This document shows positions 50,005-59,505 of a stretch of 64,000 bases of DNA, one piece after another. Under the pieces are notes generated by a model. The model made no database searches and was not told the DNA's origin. It worked only from the letters and a program-made list of their open reading frames with translations. The translations under genes and the position numbers were made by a program. Source of the DNA: Collinsella bouchesdurhonensis (GTDB lineage Bacteria; Actinomycetota; Coriobacteriia; Coriobacteriales; Coriobacteriaceae); contig NZ_LT699739.1 in NCBI RefSeq assembly GCF_900155365.1, positions 118,333 through 182,332 on the forward strand. Reading direction: 5' to 3'. Within the stretch, counting starts at the first letter, position 1; every line of letters starts with the position of its first letter.

Positions 50005-53000
50005 AGCTGCAGCATCCCCTGGTAGAAAGCGGCGGGATACATAAACATACGAGCTTTCTTCTTCCGATCATTATCGAATCGGACCGAGACGAAGTTGCCG
50101 TCAATAGAAACGACTTCGCCGTAGCCGAAGCTCTTGTGAAAGACCAGCGTTCCTTCTTCAACTTGGTTAACCTGGGCCTCGGTGACGGCCGACGTCTCAA
50201 GCTTCTTCTTTGCAGGTGCAGACTTTGCGGGATAGCCAGCAAGCCACCATGCTGCCTTAAAGCTTGTGGCCCTGCTGCCACCAACCTTGTACGTGAACTC
50301 TGCTCCATAATTGGCAAACTCATCCATTAGATCCGTGAGCTCTTTGCCTCCGATTGCCCACAAGCTGCCGCCCTTTGTGCGGCGATCAACGGCCTGTATG
50401 CCCTTTGCGGCCAGCATCACTGACACCCAGTCCTTTTTCTGAGTTGTTGTTTGCGTCGCCTTTTGTTCCGTCGCTTTTGCCTTGGGCTTTGATACTGTTA
50501 CGGGCTTGTAGCTCGCTGCCTTTGAAGGTGCGGGTGCAGAAGCTCTGGCGTCGACGCTAATGGCTGATCCATCGGGTGCGACCATCGACTCCTGTTGCTT
50601 GGCATAGAGATAGTCGTAGTTTGAAAGCGAGGTGTCAAACAGGCCTACCTTCTCGCCCTCGTGTTTATTGACGCCGGTATAGACAAGGCTTGCATCCTCG
50701 TAGCGGCGGAACTTGTACACGGCGTCATTCATAAGGCTGGAGTTAAACACGCCGAGCGAGACGAGCAGATTAAAGTCTGAGACGTCGAGACCGGTGACCT
50801 TCTTGAAAAGTCCCGGCTCCAACTGAGTGATGACGTCGTAGAGCGTTTCCTCGCGGTAATCGGTAAGGTACATAAAGACGGGGATGCGCGTGGCAAACTT
50901 GATTAGTTTCTCTTGAATCTCCTTGCGCTTGGACTTGAACTCCTTCTCTTCTGCCGTGAGCTCTTTCTTCTCCTTCGGAGTAAGGTTGTCGCCCTTCTCT
51001 TTCTTGATTTTCTTGATGGCTTCTGACTTGTTAATGATCGTCTTGATATCGTCGTTAAGGCTGCGGAACCCCTCGATGCTCATGAGGGCGTTGATGGCTT
51101 CATCGTTTGCGAGCAGACGGCGTAGCGTGTCGTTGTCGACGTTGACGAGTAATGCAGATTCCCAACGTTTGGCGAGTAGCGTCGCGGAAGTTCCTGCCAT
51201 GGCGATGTCGAGAATCTCGGCGGCGTCGACTTCTTTCATGCGGCTGCCGTCGTAGGCGAGTACGGGCAAGAAGCGAATAAAGTCGCCGACCTTTTGTTCA
51301 GGACCCTTCTTTTCGGTTGAGAGCTGCGTGGAGTAATCTGACACCATGGTGAGGGCGCGGTCCAGCGCGAAGTCGAATACGTAGCACTCGTTCTTGACGA
51401 TCTGCGTGTTCCCGTCGTCGTCCTTGACTGTCCAGGGAGATTGCACGCGGAATGCCGTTTGGAAGTACGTCTCGGCGCTCTTGACGTTAGAGAGCATGAA
51501 TACACCGGTCCAGGGCTTTACCGTGACGCCAGTGGTGAGCTTCCCGCAGCTGAGCGTGATGGATTTTGACTCGAGTGGATTGCGCATGGACTTCTGCACG
51601 GGAGGCAGGGCGGCAAGACCTATGCCTGCTCCGGTCCCTGCGCAAACGTTGACATGATAGTCGTGGAAGAAGGTGTTTTGACGCTCTGCAAGAAGGTTTT
51701 TCATGGCAAAGCACGAGGCGACATTAGGCAGGAACCACAGCGTGTGCCCAAGAACAGAGAGCAGTCGCACATCGGAATAGGGCATCGCGGGCTTCTCTCC
51801 GATTTTAAGCTCGTCAACCGTAGTAGGCATGTGCTGGCCGCGCATCAGGTCGAGCCACATCTGAACGTAGCTCTTGAACTTGAACTGCGCGGCCTCGCCC
51901 TCGCCCTCCGCAGAGAAAAAGACGTTAAGGTCAAACTGATTGGTGTCGGTATTGAGGGCGATACGCTTGATGTCCTCGGGCATCTGGTAAGTGAGCATAA
52001 CCATGCGGGGGAGCGAGGCATAGGGGTTGGGGCCGTTGGCGTCATTCCAATTGGCCTTTGCCGCCTGCTCGTCCGAGTAGGTCCAGTTGAAGATCTGCTC
52101 TTCGATAAACTCGCCCGAGTTGAGGGCACGAAACGGCGTGCCGGAAAGGAACAAGAAGTACTTGGTGACGATCGGCAGCCAGGTTTCATCCTGCTCGTTG
52201 CCCGTTACTTTTACGTCCTCGTGGACAGCCTTCTCATCGTCTTGTTCGATTGAAGCGAAGAGCTTGCGAGCAGAGTCACGCCAGGCACCAAAGTGATACT
52301 CATCAAAGATAACGAGGTCCCAGTCGGTGAGGCGCACCCATTCGTGGCGGGCCTTGATGCCTCCGTTGGCGTCGAGGCCGAGATAGTCCTGGAACGAGCC
52401 GAAGCAGACGATGGGACGCGAAGGATCGCAGTCCTCGTATTGCAGACCTTCGCGACAGACGAACTGCCAGCCCTCGAAGTCCACGTGACGCATGAGGTCC
52501 TCTTGCCATGCGCTTTGCACGGCGGGTTTGAACGTGAGTACGAGCACACGCTTCATGCCCATGGACTTGGCGAGCTCGTAGGAGGCGAATGTCTTGCCAA
52601 AGCGCATCTTGGCATTCCAGAGGAACTTGGGCGTGCGTTTGGAACCCTCGGCGTTGACGGATTCGAAGTATTCGCGCGTGCGGCGAACAGCCTCAGCCTG
52701 TTCGGGGCGCATCTTGAAGTCTTGATCGCGCTCTTCGACGTTTTCGGTGCGGTCGCGTACGGCAATCCAAGCGGCACGGACATCCTCTGCCGTGCAGCGG
52801 AACCATTCGCCACCAACGCCTTCATGACCATGGGCTTCGAGCCAATGGTGCAGCTTCTTGTCCATAAAGACCGTGCCGTCATCACGAACGGCGGGTTCGG
52901 TGAAGACGATGTTGTAGGGGTGCTCCTCGGGCTGGATTACCGGGAACTGCTCGCGCACGCGAACCTCAACATCGCGTGTGGTGTAGCCAACTTTGAGAAG

Positions 53001-53087
53001 GCCCTTGTGGTTAGGGTTGCTGTCCTCGTAGGCGTAGATTGCGGGATGGGAGTCGGGGCGTTGAGGGAAGAAATCCTGACTACTCAT
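50001..53087 (-). CDS. Restriction-type DEAD-like helicase with N-terminal GIY-YIG domain
   Basis: A 1028-residue protein. The N-terminus (residues 16-100: AIYAYEDS, LLKVGYTTRDVEVRVREQF, KLHHWLEAHG, GEWFRC) has the GIY-YIG/T5orf172 pattern. A superfamily 2 helicase follows: the ATP loop FGKT (163-166), D262-E-Y-H265 and S315-G-T-P318, with the C-terminal RecA lobe around 490-620. A coiled stretch (EKEFKSKRKEIQEKL) lies near the middle. A Lys/Ala-rich linker and a C-terminal fold (HKSFGYGEVVSIDGNFVSVRFD) resemble a chromo/SH3-type barrel. It is probably the translocating and cutting subunit. It overlaps the methyltransferase gene by 8 nt. Confidence 0.85.
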   Translation of the reverse strand: MSSQDFFPQRPDSHPAIYAYEDSNPNHKGLLKVGYTTRDVEVRVREQFPVIQPEEHPYNIVFTEPAVRDDGTVFMDKKLHHWLEAHGHEGVGGEWFRCTAEDVRAAWIAVRDRTENVEERDQDFKMRPEQAEAVRRTREYFESVNAEGSKRTPKFLWNAKMRFGKTFASYELAKSMGMKRVLVLTFKPAVQSAWQEDLMRHVDFEGWQFVCREGLQYEDCDPSRPIVCFGSFQDYLGLDANGGIKARHEWVRLTDWDLVIFDEYHFGAWRDSARKLFASIEQDDEKAVHEDVKVTGNEQDETWLPIVTKYFLFLSGTPFRALNSGEFIEEQIFNWTYSDEQAAKANWNDANGPNPYASLPRMVMLTYQMPEDIKRIALNTDTNQFDLNVFFSAEGEGEAAQFKFKSYVQMWLDLMRGQHMPTTVDELKIGEKPAMPYSDVRLLSVLGHTLWFLPNVASCFAMKNLLAERQNTFFHDYHVNVCAGTGAGIGLAALPPVQKSMRNPLESKSITLSCGKLTTGVTVKPWTGVFMLSNVKSAETYFQTAFRVQSPWTVKDDDGNTQIVKNECYVFDFALDRALTMVSDYSTQLSTEKKGPEQKVGDFIRFLPVLAYDGSRMKEVDAAEILDIAMAGTSATLLAKRWESALLVNVDNDTLRRLLANDEAINALMSIEGFRSLNDDIKTIINKSEAIKKIKKEKGDNLTPKEKKELTAEEKEFKSKRKEIQEKLIKFATRIPVFMYLTDYREETLYDVITQLEPGLFKKVTGLDVSDFNLLVSLGVFNSSLMNDAVYKFRRYEDASLVYTGVNKHEGEKVGLFDTSLSNYDYLYAKQQESMVAPDGSAISVDARASAPAPSKAASYKPVTVSKPKAKATEQKATQTTTQKKDWVSVMLAAKGIQAVDRRTKGGSLWAIGGKELTDLMDEFANYGAEFTYKVGGSRATSFKAAWWLAGYPAKSAPAKKKLETSAVTEAQVNQVEEGTLVFHKSFGYGEVVSIDGNFVSVRFDNDRKKKARMFMYPAAFYQGMLQL

Positions 53088-54603
53088 CGTTCTCTCCCGT
53101 ATACGGGATTTCAATTATTGAATTATCTACAACACCTTGCTCTGCTTCGGTAAGTTCATATTTCTTGTATAGCAACTCGTCCGTCCATGCAATCGAGGTA
53201 TCTGGGATTGGACAGAGCGCAAACGTTCCCTTTGTAAGGTGCTGGCCCGTCGACATTTGCGCGATCAGAAAGCGTGGAAGCTTACAGGACAAATAGCGCT
53301 GAAGATTGACCGCATCTTCCCTTTTGGAATAAGCGCCATAAACAAGATATGTTTCCGTGCAGATTGTTCCTGGGGGCAGTAGAAGCATCCTGGAAAGGAC
53401 CTTACGCATACCGTCCTTGTTTGCTCGCCCCGCATGGTCAAAAGAGACATAGGAGGCAACGACCTTCCATTTATCGATAATGTCGATTCCTGTTGTTATA
53501 GCTTTTCGAGGATATGGGCCTTCACCATTGATATAACGGAGTGTCAGCTCTCCACTTTTTTCTGGCTTGACATTTGTCGCAAGACCAAAAGGTTTACGGG
53601 AAGATACCTGCTCTGACATTGGTTTCTCAGCGAAAGAGCCGACCTTGCGAAGAATCGAAACGGCATTCGAATCTCTAATAAAAGTTGGGTATTCGTCGAG
53701 AACACGCGGGGAGCAGGAGATCTCGCTACCTTTTATTGTTGTCACTTCGCATGTTTGTGATAACGTTTCACGCTCTCGCAGGAAATAGCAGATGCCACCC
53801 GCGATATCGACCCCTGGAAAGCAATCTTTCGAATCAGGATAATCAACCAAGCGAGTTATATGTTTATCCCCGAGCATGGTCTTACGAAATGCATCCAAAC
53901 CTTTTCCGCCAGCAAACCAACGGGCAGGAATAATCATTACGAGATAGCGGGGGTTCAATTTTTCTGCTTGCTCTACGAATTTGTGATAAAGAGGTGAGGC
54001 GCTGGCTTTATTTCCGCCATCGCTTAACTGATATGGGGGGTTTCCGATTACGACATCAAATTTCATGGGAAGTAATTCCTTCGGGTTGTCTAGGTGGATG
54101 AACTCATACGCATGAGATTCAAGCTCTACGCTTCGATCGTATTCTTCTTGCGAAGCGCCACAGTACCTGCAGCGTTTCGCATACCATGCATGCTCGCATC
54201 GTCTAAAGCGCACATTTCCCTCGGCGTTCTCGAATTCAACAACTGAATACTTGCTGTTCGGATATTTCGAACAGTAGACGCTTCGGCGCGAGAGCAGACT
54301 CGTGAGCTCGGTAATTGCGACGCCATGAAGCTGCTTCTTGAAGATGTGCTCCAGGCGCTCGTCCAAATCGGGAAACTCTTTCTCGAGTCCTTTGATAAGG
54401 CGTTTGGCTATTTCTCGGAGGAAGACGCCTGATTTGCATGCCGGGTCGAGAAACGTCGCATGGGGGTCGCTCCAGATCTCCTTTGGCAGCATGTCGAGCA
54501 TCTGGTTTGCAACCTCGGGCGGGGTGAATACCTCGTCGTTCGAAAGGTTGGCTAGGCAGCTGAGGACGTCGGGGTTGTACGTCTTGTCATAGAGCTCGCT
54601 CAT
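53080..54603 (-). CDS. Eco57I-type adenine-specific DNA methyltransferase
   Basis: A 507-residue protein. FTPPEVANQMLDMLP (27-41) and FLDPACKSGVFL (51-62) are the SAM-binding motifs, and the catalytic motif is N188-P-P-Y191 in FDVVIGNPPYQLS, typical of N6-adenine methyltransferases. A zinc-type insert (CEHAWYAKRCRYCG, about 136-149) lies between them, and the C-terminal 250 residues likely recognise the target. It probably protects host DNA in the operon with the helicase. The first gene overlaps it by four bases (ATGA). Confidence 0.85.
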   Translation of the reverse strand: MSELYDKTYNPDVLSCLANLSNDEVFTPPEVANQMLDMLPKEIWSDPHATFLDPACKSGVFLREIAKRLIKGLEKEFPDLDERLEHIFKKQLHGVAITELTSLLSRRSVYCSKYPNSKYSVVEFENAEGNVRFRRCEHAWYAKRCRYCGASQEEYDRSVELESHAYEFIHLDNPKELLPMKFDVVIGNPPYQLSDGGNKASASPLYHKFVEQAEKLNPRYLVMIIPARWFAGGKGLDAFRKTMLGDKHITRLVDYPDSKDCFPGVDIAGGICYFLRERETLSQTCEVTTIKGSEISCSPRVLDEYPTFIRDSNAVSILRKVGSFAEKPMSEQVSSRKPFGLATNVKPEKSGELTLRYINGEGPYPRKAITTGIDIIDKWKVVASYVSFDHAGRANKDGMRKVLSRMLLLPPGTICTETYLVYGAYSKREDAVNLQRYLSCKLPRFLIAQMSTGQHLTKGTFALCPIPDTSIAWTDELLYKKYELTEAEQGVVDNSIIEIPYTGENDE

Positions 54604-55292
54604 GCGGCAGCTCCTATCTGATAGATGTCCATAAGGGGAAACTCGCGGATGGGCAGGGGGATGTATGCTTGAGTTTCCTCGTCATATTCCCATTCCGTTG
54701 TAGGGCTACCCGAAGAACCGAATAGGGACATTTGCTGTTTTTGACCTTCGAGCAGCTCATCGAGTCGAAAATCGCGACGCTTGACCTTGGTCCCCATGGC
54801 GAACGTCCATTCCGAAAAGATAATTGGCTCATCGGTATCGTTTTGCTGTGCATCAACCATTTTCATAGAGAGGGCGTTGCCGCACAGGATGTTCCTCTCG
54901 ATGACCGCGCGGATGGCATCGAGGAACGCGACGTTGATCTGGTTTTTGCACGTTTTGCTGTATTCAGCCGCGAAGATTTCGAAAAGGCGTTTGCGGCAGG
55001 CAGCGGCGTTGTCTGCCAAAAGCTCCACGCCGTAAAGGCTCGATACCGCAAGGAAAGCATTACGCTCGTAGTCGGGTGCCGATTTGCCATAGTTCTTTTT
55101 GACAACGGCAAGCTTGCGACGGAGTACCTCGGCAAGGAAATTGCCATCGCCGCAAGCGGGCTCCAAGAAGCGGCTCTCGATGCGTTCGCACTCGGAAGCC
55201 ACCATGTCGAGCATGGCGTTGACCTCGCGTTCGTTGGTGAAGACCTCGCCATGATCGGAGACACGCTCACGGGACTTGATCTGCTTGGCCAT
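54600..55292 (-). CDS. Methyltransferase-like protein lacking the catalytic motif
   Basis: A 230-residue protein beginning the operon. VFTNEREVNAMLDM and FLEPACGDGNFLAEVLRRKL (43-62) form the SAM-binding half of an adenine methyltransferase, followed by LYGVELLADNAAACRKRL. The NPPY catalytic motif is absent, and the sequence ends after about 230 residues. It could be a SAM-binding partner of the 507-residue enzyme, split in two, or a degenerate copy. It overlaps that gene by four bases. Confidence 0.78.
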   Translation of the reverse strand: MAKQIKSRERVSDHGEVFTNEREVNAMLDMVASECERIESRFLEPACGDGNFLAEVLRRKLAVVKKNYGKSAPDYERNAFLAVSSLYGVELLADNAAACRKRLFEIFAAEYSKTCKNQINVAFLDAIRAVIERNILCGNALSMKMVDAQQNDTDEPIIFSEWTFAMGTKVKRRDFRLDELLEGQKQQMSLFGSSGSPTTEWEYDEETQAYIPLPIREFPLMDIYQIGAAA

Positions 55293-55335
55293 AGGCGCTC
55301 CTAAGCGTTTCGAAACATCATTGTTTGTGAGGATA

Positions 55336-55355
55336 TATCAAGGTATAACTTGATA
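55336..55355. promoter_or_regulatory. Palindrome in the promoter of the restriction-like operon
   Basis: TATCAAG, six bases, CTTGATA form a perfect 7-bp inverted repeat about 45 nt upstream of the operon's first start codon (minus strand). AT-rich -10-like sequences overlap it. It is a plausible operator for the HTH protein of the operon. Confidence 0.45.
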
Positions 55356-55386
55356 CAAGTAATGGGCGGTTTGCGTGATGGAGCGA

Positions 55387-56751
55387 TTAGTTTTCTTTTG
55401 GGAAGCGAAGGGCGGTAAAAACGGAGCGGTTGATTCCCATTGGTGAGCCGATTCGGCTATGCGCCTCAAAGAGCTCCTGGCTATTGCGTTTGCTTGAATA
55501 CAGCCATACACACATGTCGTGTACATATTGGCGGCAGTCCTCTTCTGAAATCTCGGAGTCTTCGGTCCATCGCTGACCTGTTTTTGCAAGGGCAACGATC
55601 TGCCTAAGACAATTGTTGAAGGTGGTATAGCGGGAGCCATATTCGTAAAGCGCATCATAATCAATGCCGTGGGTAATTGATCTGAACAGCTCGGTGTCGT
55701 CTCGTTCTATGAAAATGAGCGTAGGGACTAGGAGACACTTGGCCACCGTTGAGAATAGCGATTCGTCGTCGGGCACGTCACAATAGGCTCGACCCGCCTC
55801 AAGCTTCGAGTGGATCCGAAAATAATCCCTGATTGTAAGATTGCGCGTATTGAGCAGCTCTTGAGTCATCAAATCATAGTTATGCATGGTGTCTTGGAGG
55901 GGCTTGCCCGTTGCAACCTTGTATACATCAACAGGTGGGAGCGTTAGACGTTGATCGAAGAAGCGCTCTACGAAGTGCTGCGAATCAAATCCGGGGCCAT
56001 ATAGACCTCCGATGGCGTGGGCGAGTTGAAGAGAGTCTGCCGAGATGATAATGATGATGTTTTCATTTTGGAAGAGCGCTTTCGTTTGTTCAAGCAATCG
56101 CACCGCGAAATCTGGTCGGCAGCGGTCAAGCTCATCGATGATGATGACAAGCTTGTCTGCTATTTCTAATTTACTTTTTTCGGCGAGTTCGTCGATACGT
56201 TCCCGTAGCTGAAGATGTTTCTCATAAGCCGCAATGAGGCTCTCTCCCGCAATCATTTTTGTTAGCTCAGATGCAACTGGAGGTAAGTTCGCAACAGACA
56301 GAGAAGCATCAATGATGGATGCTATACACTTTCGGGCTGGGTGTTCTTTCGTGAGCCCCGTTTCGTTGAACGTGACCGCCAAGTTTGCAAACAGGGCGCT
56401 TATCGGGTCTTCTGCGAAGTCGTTTTCCCATGCGTTGAAATAAAAGGGCAGGTATGGTGTTTTTACATCATTTAGCTTGTCGGTTACCCCTTTAAGAGCT
56501 GAGAGGGTTTCTTGGTCTCTATTGTTATTTTTATTGAGAGCTCTGAGCACCTCTACAAGCGATTTCACGAAGAACGTTTTGCCATCGCCCCAAGCCGCGT
56601 CAAGAAGTAGCGAGTAGGGGCCTTCGATTGAGTCAAGCAGTTTAATTAAATCGATAAGGTCGTCATTTCTGTCTGCGTTGTTTTGTGCGATTGACTCAAG
56701 AATGACTTTCTTTGTGGGAACCTGTTCAATTCTTCGTATTTTTACTGTCAT
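55387..56751 (-). CDS. KAP-family P-loop NTPase
   Basis: A 454-residue protein with the KAP NTPase pattern: AAWGDGKTFFVKSL (ATP loop G55-D-G-K-T59), FNAWENDFAEDPISALFANLA, and the Walker B block IIIDELDRCRPDFAVRLLEQ (204-223), then IIIISADSLQLAHAIGGLYG. KAP proteins are often membrane-linked, and the plasmid exclusion protein PifA belongs here, which supports a defence role. No convincing transmembrane pair is seen. It lies 95 nt upstream of the restriction-like operon on the same strand. AGAGGTG precedes the ATG. The sequence is visibly more AT-rich than the core genes. Confidence 0.82.
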   Translation of the reverse strand: MTVKIRRIEQVPTKKVILESIAQNNADRNDDLIDLIKLLDSIEGPYSLLLDAAWGDGKTFFVKSLVEVLRALNKNNNRDQETLSALKGVTDKLNDVKTPYLPFYFNAWENDFAEDPISALFANLAVTFNETGLTKEHPARKCIASIIDASLSVANLPPVASELTKMIAGESLIAAYEKHLQLRERIDELAEKSKLEIADKLVIIIDELDRCRPDFAVRLLEQTKALFQNENIIIIISADSLQLAHAIGGLYGPGFDSQHFVERFFDQRLTLPPVDVYKVATGKPLQDTMHNYDLMTQELLNTRNLTIRDYFRIHSKLEAGRAYCDVPDDESLFSTVAKCLLVPTLIFIERDDTELFRSITHGIDYDALYEYGSRYTTFNNCLRQIVALAKTGQRWTEDSEISEEDCRQYVHDMCVWLYSSKRNSQELFEAHSRIGSPMGINRSVFTALRFPKEN

Positions 56752-56980
56752 AGTTCACCTCTAGAAACATGTTGATTTGCATTGTTAATTGTCGCATGAG
56801 ATGCGGACATCCTTACTGCTCGTTGTGGAAAGGCGATCTGCATGCGTGGATGCTGCGGGCATTTGCATTCGTTTTATCTTGCACGCGTCATGTCCCCCAT
56901 CCCATGTCCACACGACCGCGTACACTCAATGGCAATGCAGCCGGCATCGGCCGCATGCCGTTTGAGAAAGAAGGTCCGTC

Positions 56981-57832
56981 ATGGAGCTCAAGAAGATCGA
57001 TGCTCAGGAATTCGCAACCCTGCCTAATTTCGACGTGGAATACGAGGATTCTGCCTACGCAGGGGAGATGAGCGAGAAAGCTTACAACGTTCTTGCCAGT
57101 GCCTGCGACAACGCCCATAGCGGCTACTTTGAAGAGATGCTCCAGGACCTCTACCTCGACCAGGCCCTCCTTGCGCGCGAGATGGATGCCAAGGGTGCTT
57201 TTGCGCGCATCGTCAAGCGCCTGTATGAGCACGGCGTGGCCAGCGGCGATGCCGGTTGTTGCTGCAACCTGGCAAATCTCTATCACAATACGAGCGGGCG
57301 GGGGAGTGCGGAGGATTACACCCATGCGGTTGAACTCTACGAGCTGGGCTCCGATCGCGGCGACACGCAAAGCATGATCAACCTGGGCTACATCTATTAC
57401 TACGGCCGTGGGTGCGAGAGGGATTACACGCGTGCCTATGAGTGCTTTGCTCGCGCGGCGCTCACCGACACCAACCCCGAGGCCTATTGGAAACTCGGCG
57501 ACCTCTATGCCTCGGGTAAGGGCGTGCGCAAGAGCGACCGCATTGCGTGGCAGCTCTATTCAAAGGCGTACGAGCTTGCCGGCGAGAGCCCCCTTGCCGC
57601 CCGTGCGGCGCACCATATGGCCGATTACCTCATGCGCGGTATCGATGGCGTGATGGGGCCCGATCCCGAGCGCGCGCTCGGCCTCTACGTGCAGGCAGAG
57701 GTGGGCTACTATCATCTGATCGATGCGGGTCTTACGTACTATCAGCGTCAGCTCGACCAGTCTATCGAGGGCCAACGGCTCGCGCGCGAGGCGCTGCAAA
57801 AGCGCCATCTGGACATCCGCGCAGGGGAGTAA
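56981..57832 (+). CDS. Sel1-repeat (TPR-like) protein
   Basis: A 283-residue protein with at least four Sel1-type repeats (about residues 85-225): GDAGCCCNLANLYHN, DTQSMINLGYIYYYGRG, DTNPEAYWKLGDLYASGKGV and AARAAHHMADYLMRG. These are helical hairpins used for protein contacts. No signal peptide is visible, so it is probably cytoplasmic. GAAGG lies upstream of the ATG. It stands alone between the defence region and tRNA-Leu. The partner is unknown. Confidence 0.8.
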   Translation: MELKKIDAQEFATLPNFDVEYEDSAYAGEMSEKAYNVLASACDNAHSGYFEEMLQDLYLDQALLAREMDAKGAFARIVKRLYEHGVASGDAGCCCNLANLYHNTSGRGSAEDYTHAVELYELGSDRGDTQSMINLGYIYYYGRGCERDYTRAYECFARAALTDTNPEAYWKLGDLYASGKGVRKSDRIAWQLYSKAYELAGESPLAARAAHHMADYLMRGIDGVMGPDPERALGLYVQAEVGYYHLIDAGLTYYQRQLDQSIEGQRLAREALQKRHLDIRAGE

Positions 57833-57936
57833 TCGACCCCCATATCGTGTATCCCTCGTGTTGCCTACGTTCGCTGAAGCTTTGCTCACCAAAGTGGCGT
57901 GCTATCTGCTATCATGCTTAGGCTGTGCGTCTTTAT

Positions 57937-58020
57937 GCGGGCGTGGCGGAATTGGTAGACGCGCCAGATTTAGGTTCTGGTGGGATTCCCGTGAAGGTTC
58001 GAGTCCTTTCGCCCGCACCA
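57937..58020 (+). tRNA. tRNA-Leu (anticodon TAG)
   Basis: Acceptor GCGGGCG/CGCCCGC, class II long variable arm (TGGGATTCCCGT), anticodon loop TTTAGGT between CCAGA and TCTGG, T arm and encoded CCA. The anticodon TAG reads CUN leucine codons. TG-C-TATCAT upstream (57908-57916) looks like an extended -10 promoter. Confidence 0.97.
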
Positions 58021-58090
58021 ATCGCACGAACTTTGTTACCAAGGGCTATCGGCACCCGACGTTTGCCGAGCAGGTTTTATAGGAGGAACG

Positions 58091-59380
58091 TTGAACATCA
58101 CCGCTTCTGACGTGCAAGACGCCAAGCTTACCGCTACGGTCACCATCCCGGCCGCCGATGTAGATGCCGCCATCAAGAAGGCTTACAAGGACGCTGCCAA
58201 CAAGTACCGCTTCCCGGGCTTCCGCGCTGGCCGCGCCCCGCGTCCCGTCATCGATAACATGCTGGGCAAGGAGGCCACCCTCGCTCAGGCCACCAACGAC
58301 ATCCTCGCTGCTAACGAGCCTGCCGTTCTCAACGAGCTGGATATCGTTCCCCTCAAGGAGGGCGATTACAAGGAGCTCGACCTCGTCAAGGATCACGAGG
58401 ACTACACCTACACCGTGACCTTCTCCCTGCGTCAGTCCGTCGAGCTCAACTCCTATGAGCCTGTCGAGATCGAGATGCCTCCCGCGGAGGTCACCGAGGG
58501 CGAGATCGACGCTCAGATCGAAATGCTCATGGGCTATCACGCCACCTTCGAGGAGGTCGACCGTCCCGTCCAGAACGACGACTATGTCACCGCTGCCGTC
58601 AAGGACATCAAGGGCGCTACCCGCTTTGCTGGCGAGAACCGCATGTTCGTCGTTGGTTCCGAGAACTTCCCGACCGAGGTCAACGAGGGTCTCGTGGGCA
58701 TGAAGAAGGACGAGTCCAAGGAGATCTCCTGGACCCCCATGGGCGATAACGCCGAGGAGGTCACCATCGAGGTCACCATCAATAACGTCAAGGAGCGCAA
58801 GCTTCCCGAGCTCACCGATGAGTTCGTGAAGGAGAACTTTGGCTTCGACACCATCGCTGCCATGCGTGACGGCGTTAAGGAAGAGCTCGAGGGCGACAAG
58901 ACCTCCAAGCTTCCCGGCCTCAAGGAGAATCGCGCCGTGGCCGCTCTGTCCGAGCGCCTGGAGCTCGAGAAGGTCGACGAGGATTATGAGCAGTCCGTCT
59001 TCTCCGAGCTTGGTCAGACCTTCCTGCAGAACCTCTCTTCTCGCGGCATGACCCTCGACGGCTGGCTGCAGGCTTCCGGCCTCACTTCCGAGGCCTTCAT
59101 CGCCGACCTGCATCGTCAGGCCAACGATGTTGCCCGTGAGTCCCTGGCTCTCGACGCTCTTGCCCGCCACCTGGAGATCGAGGTCTCCGACGAGGATGTC
59201 GACAAGGAGTTTGTCGACGCTGGCGTCGAGGACGTCGAGGCTTCCAAGGCTCAGTTCGTGGCCGACGGCCGTATGCCTGCCGTGCGCGACTCCATCCGTC
59301 GTTCCAAGGCTGTTGACTGGTTGGTCGAGAACGCCAAGGTTACCGAGGTTGACGAGTACGCCAAGAAGGACGCTGAGTAA
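58091..59380 (+). CDS. tig: Trigger factor (ribosome-associated chaperone)
   Basis: A 429-residue trigger factor, the chaperone that meets nascent chains at the ribosome exit. The ribosome-binding signature is in KYRFPGFRAGRAPRPVIDNMLG (G-F-R-x-G-(K/R)-x-P). A central prolyl-isomerase domain (about residues 155-240, with NDDYVTAAVKD and VGMKKDESKEISW) and the helical C-terminal arms follow. The TTG start at 58091 is set by AGGAGG at 58081-58086. tig-clpP-clpX is a common order. Confidence 0.95.
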   Translation: MNITASDVQDAKLTATVTIPAADVDAAIKKAYKDAANKYRFPGFRAGRAPRPVIDNMLGKEATLAQATNDILAANEPAVLNELDIVPLKEGDYKELDLVKDHEDYTYTVTFSLRQSVELNSYEPVEIEMPPAEVTEGEIDAQIEMLMGYHATFEEVDRPVQNDDYVTAAVKDIKGATRFAGENRMFVVGSENFPTEVNEGLVGMKKDESKEISWTPMGDNAEEVTIEVTINNVKERKLPELTDEFVKENFGFDTIAAMRDGVKEELEGDKTSKLPGLKENRAVAALSERLELEKVDEDYEQSVFSELGQTFLQNLSSRGMTLDGWLQASGLTSEAFIADLHRQANDVARESLALDALARHLEIEVSDEDVDKEFVDAGVEDVEASKAQFVADGRMPAVRDSIRRSKAVDWLVENAKVTEVDEYAKKDAE

Positions 59381-59405
59381 CTCTCGCTCCTAAAAATAGG
59401 CTATG

Positions 59406-59472
59406 ATACCGGCGAGCCGGTATTTCTGTACGGTGCTTCGATTCTGCGCTCCGGCGCATCCGGGGCACCGTA
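59406..59472 (+). promoter_or_regulatory. Two hairpins between tig and clpP
   Basis: ATACCGG-CGAG-CCGGTAT (59406-59423) is followed by TTTCT and looks like a weak terminator. TACGGTGC pairs with GCACCGTA (59429-59472) around an inner GCGC/GCGC stem. They may separate tig from clpPX or shape the clpP leader. Confidence 0.45.
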
Positions 59473-59505
59473 TGTTTCTATCGAGTATGTATGAAAGGAG
59501 TTGCC

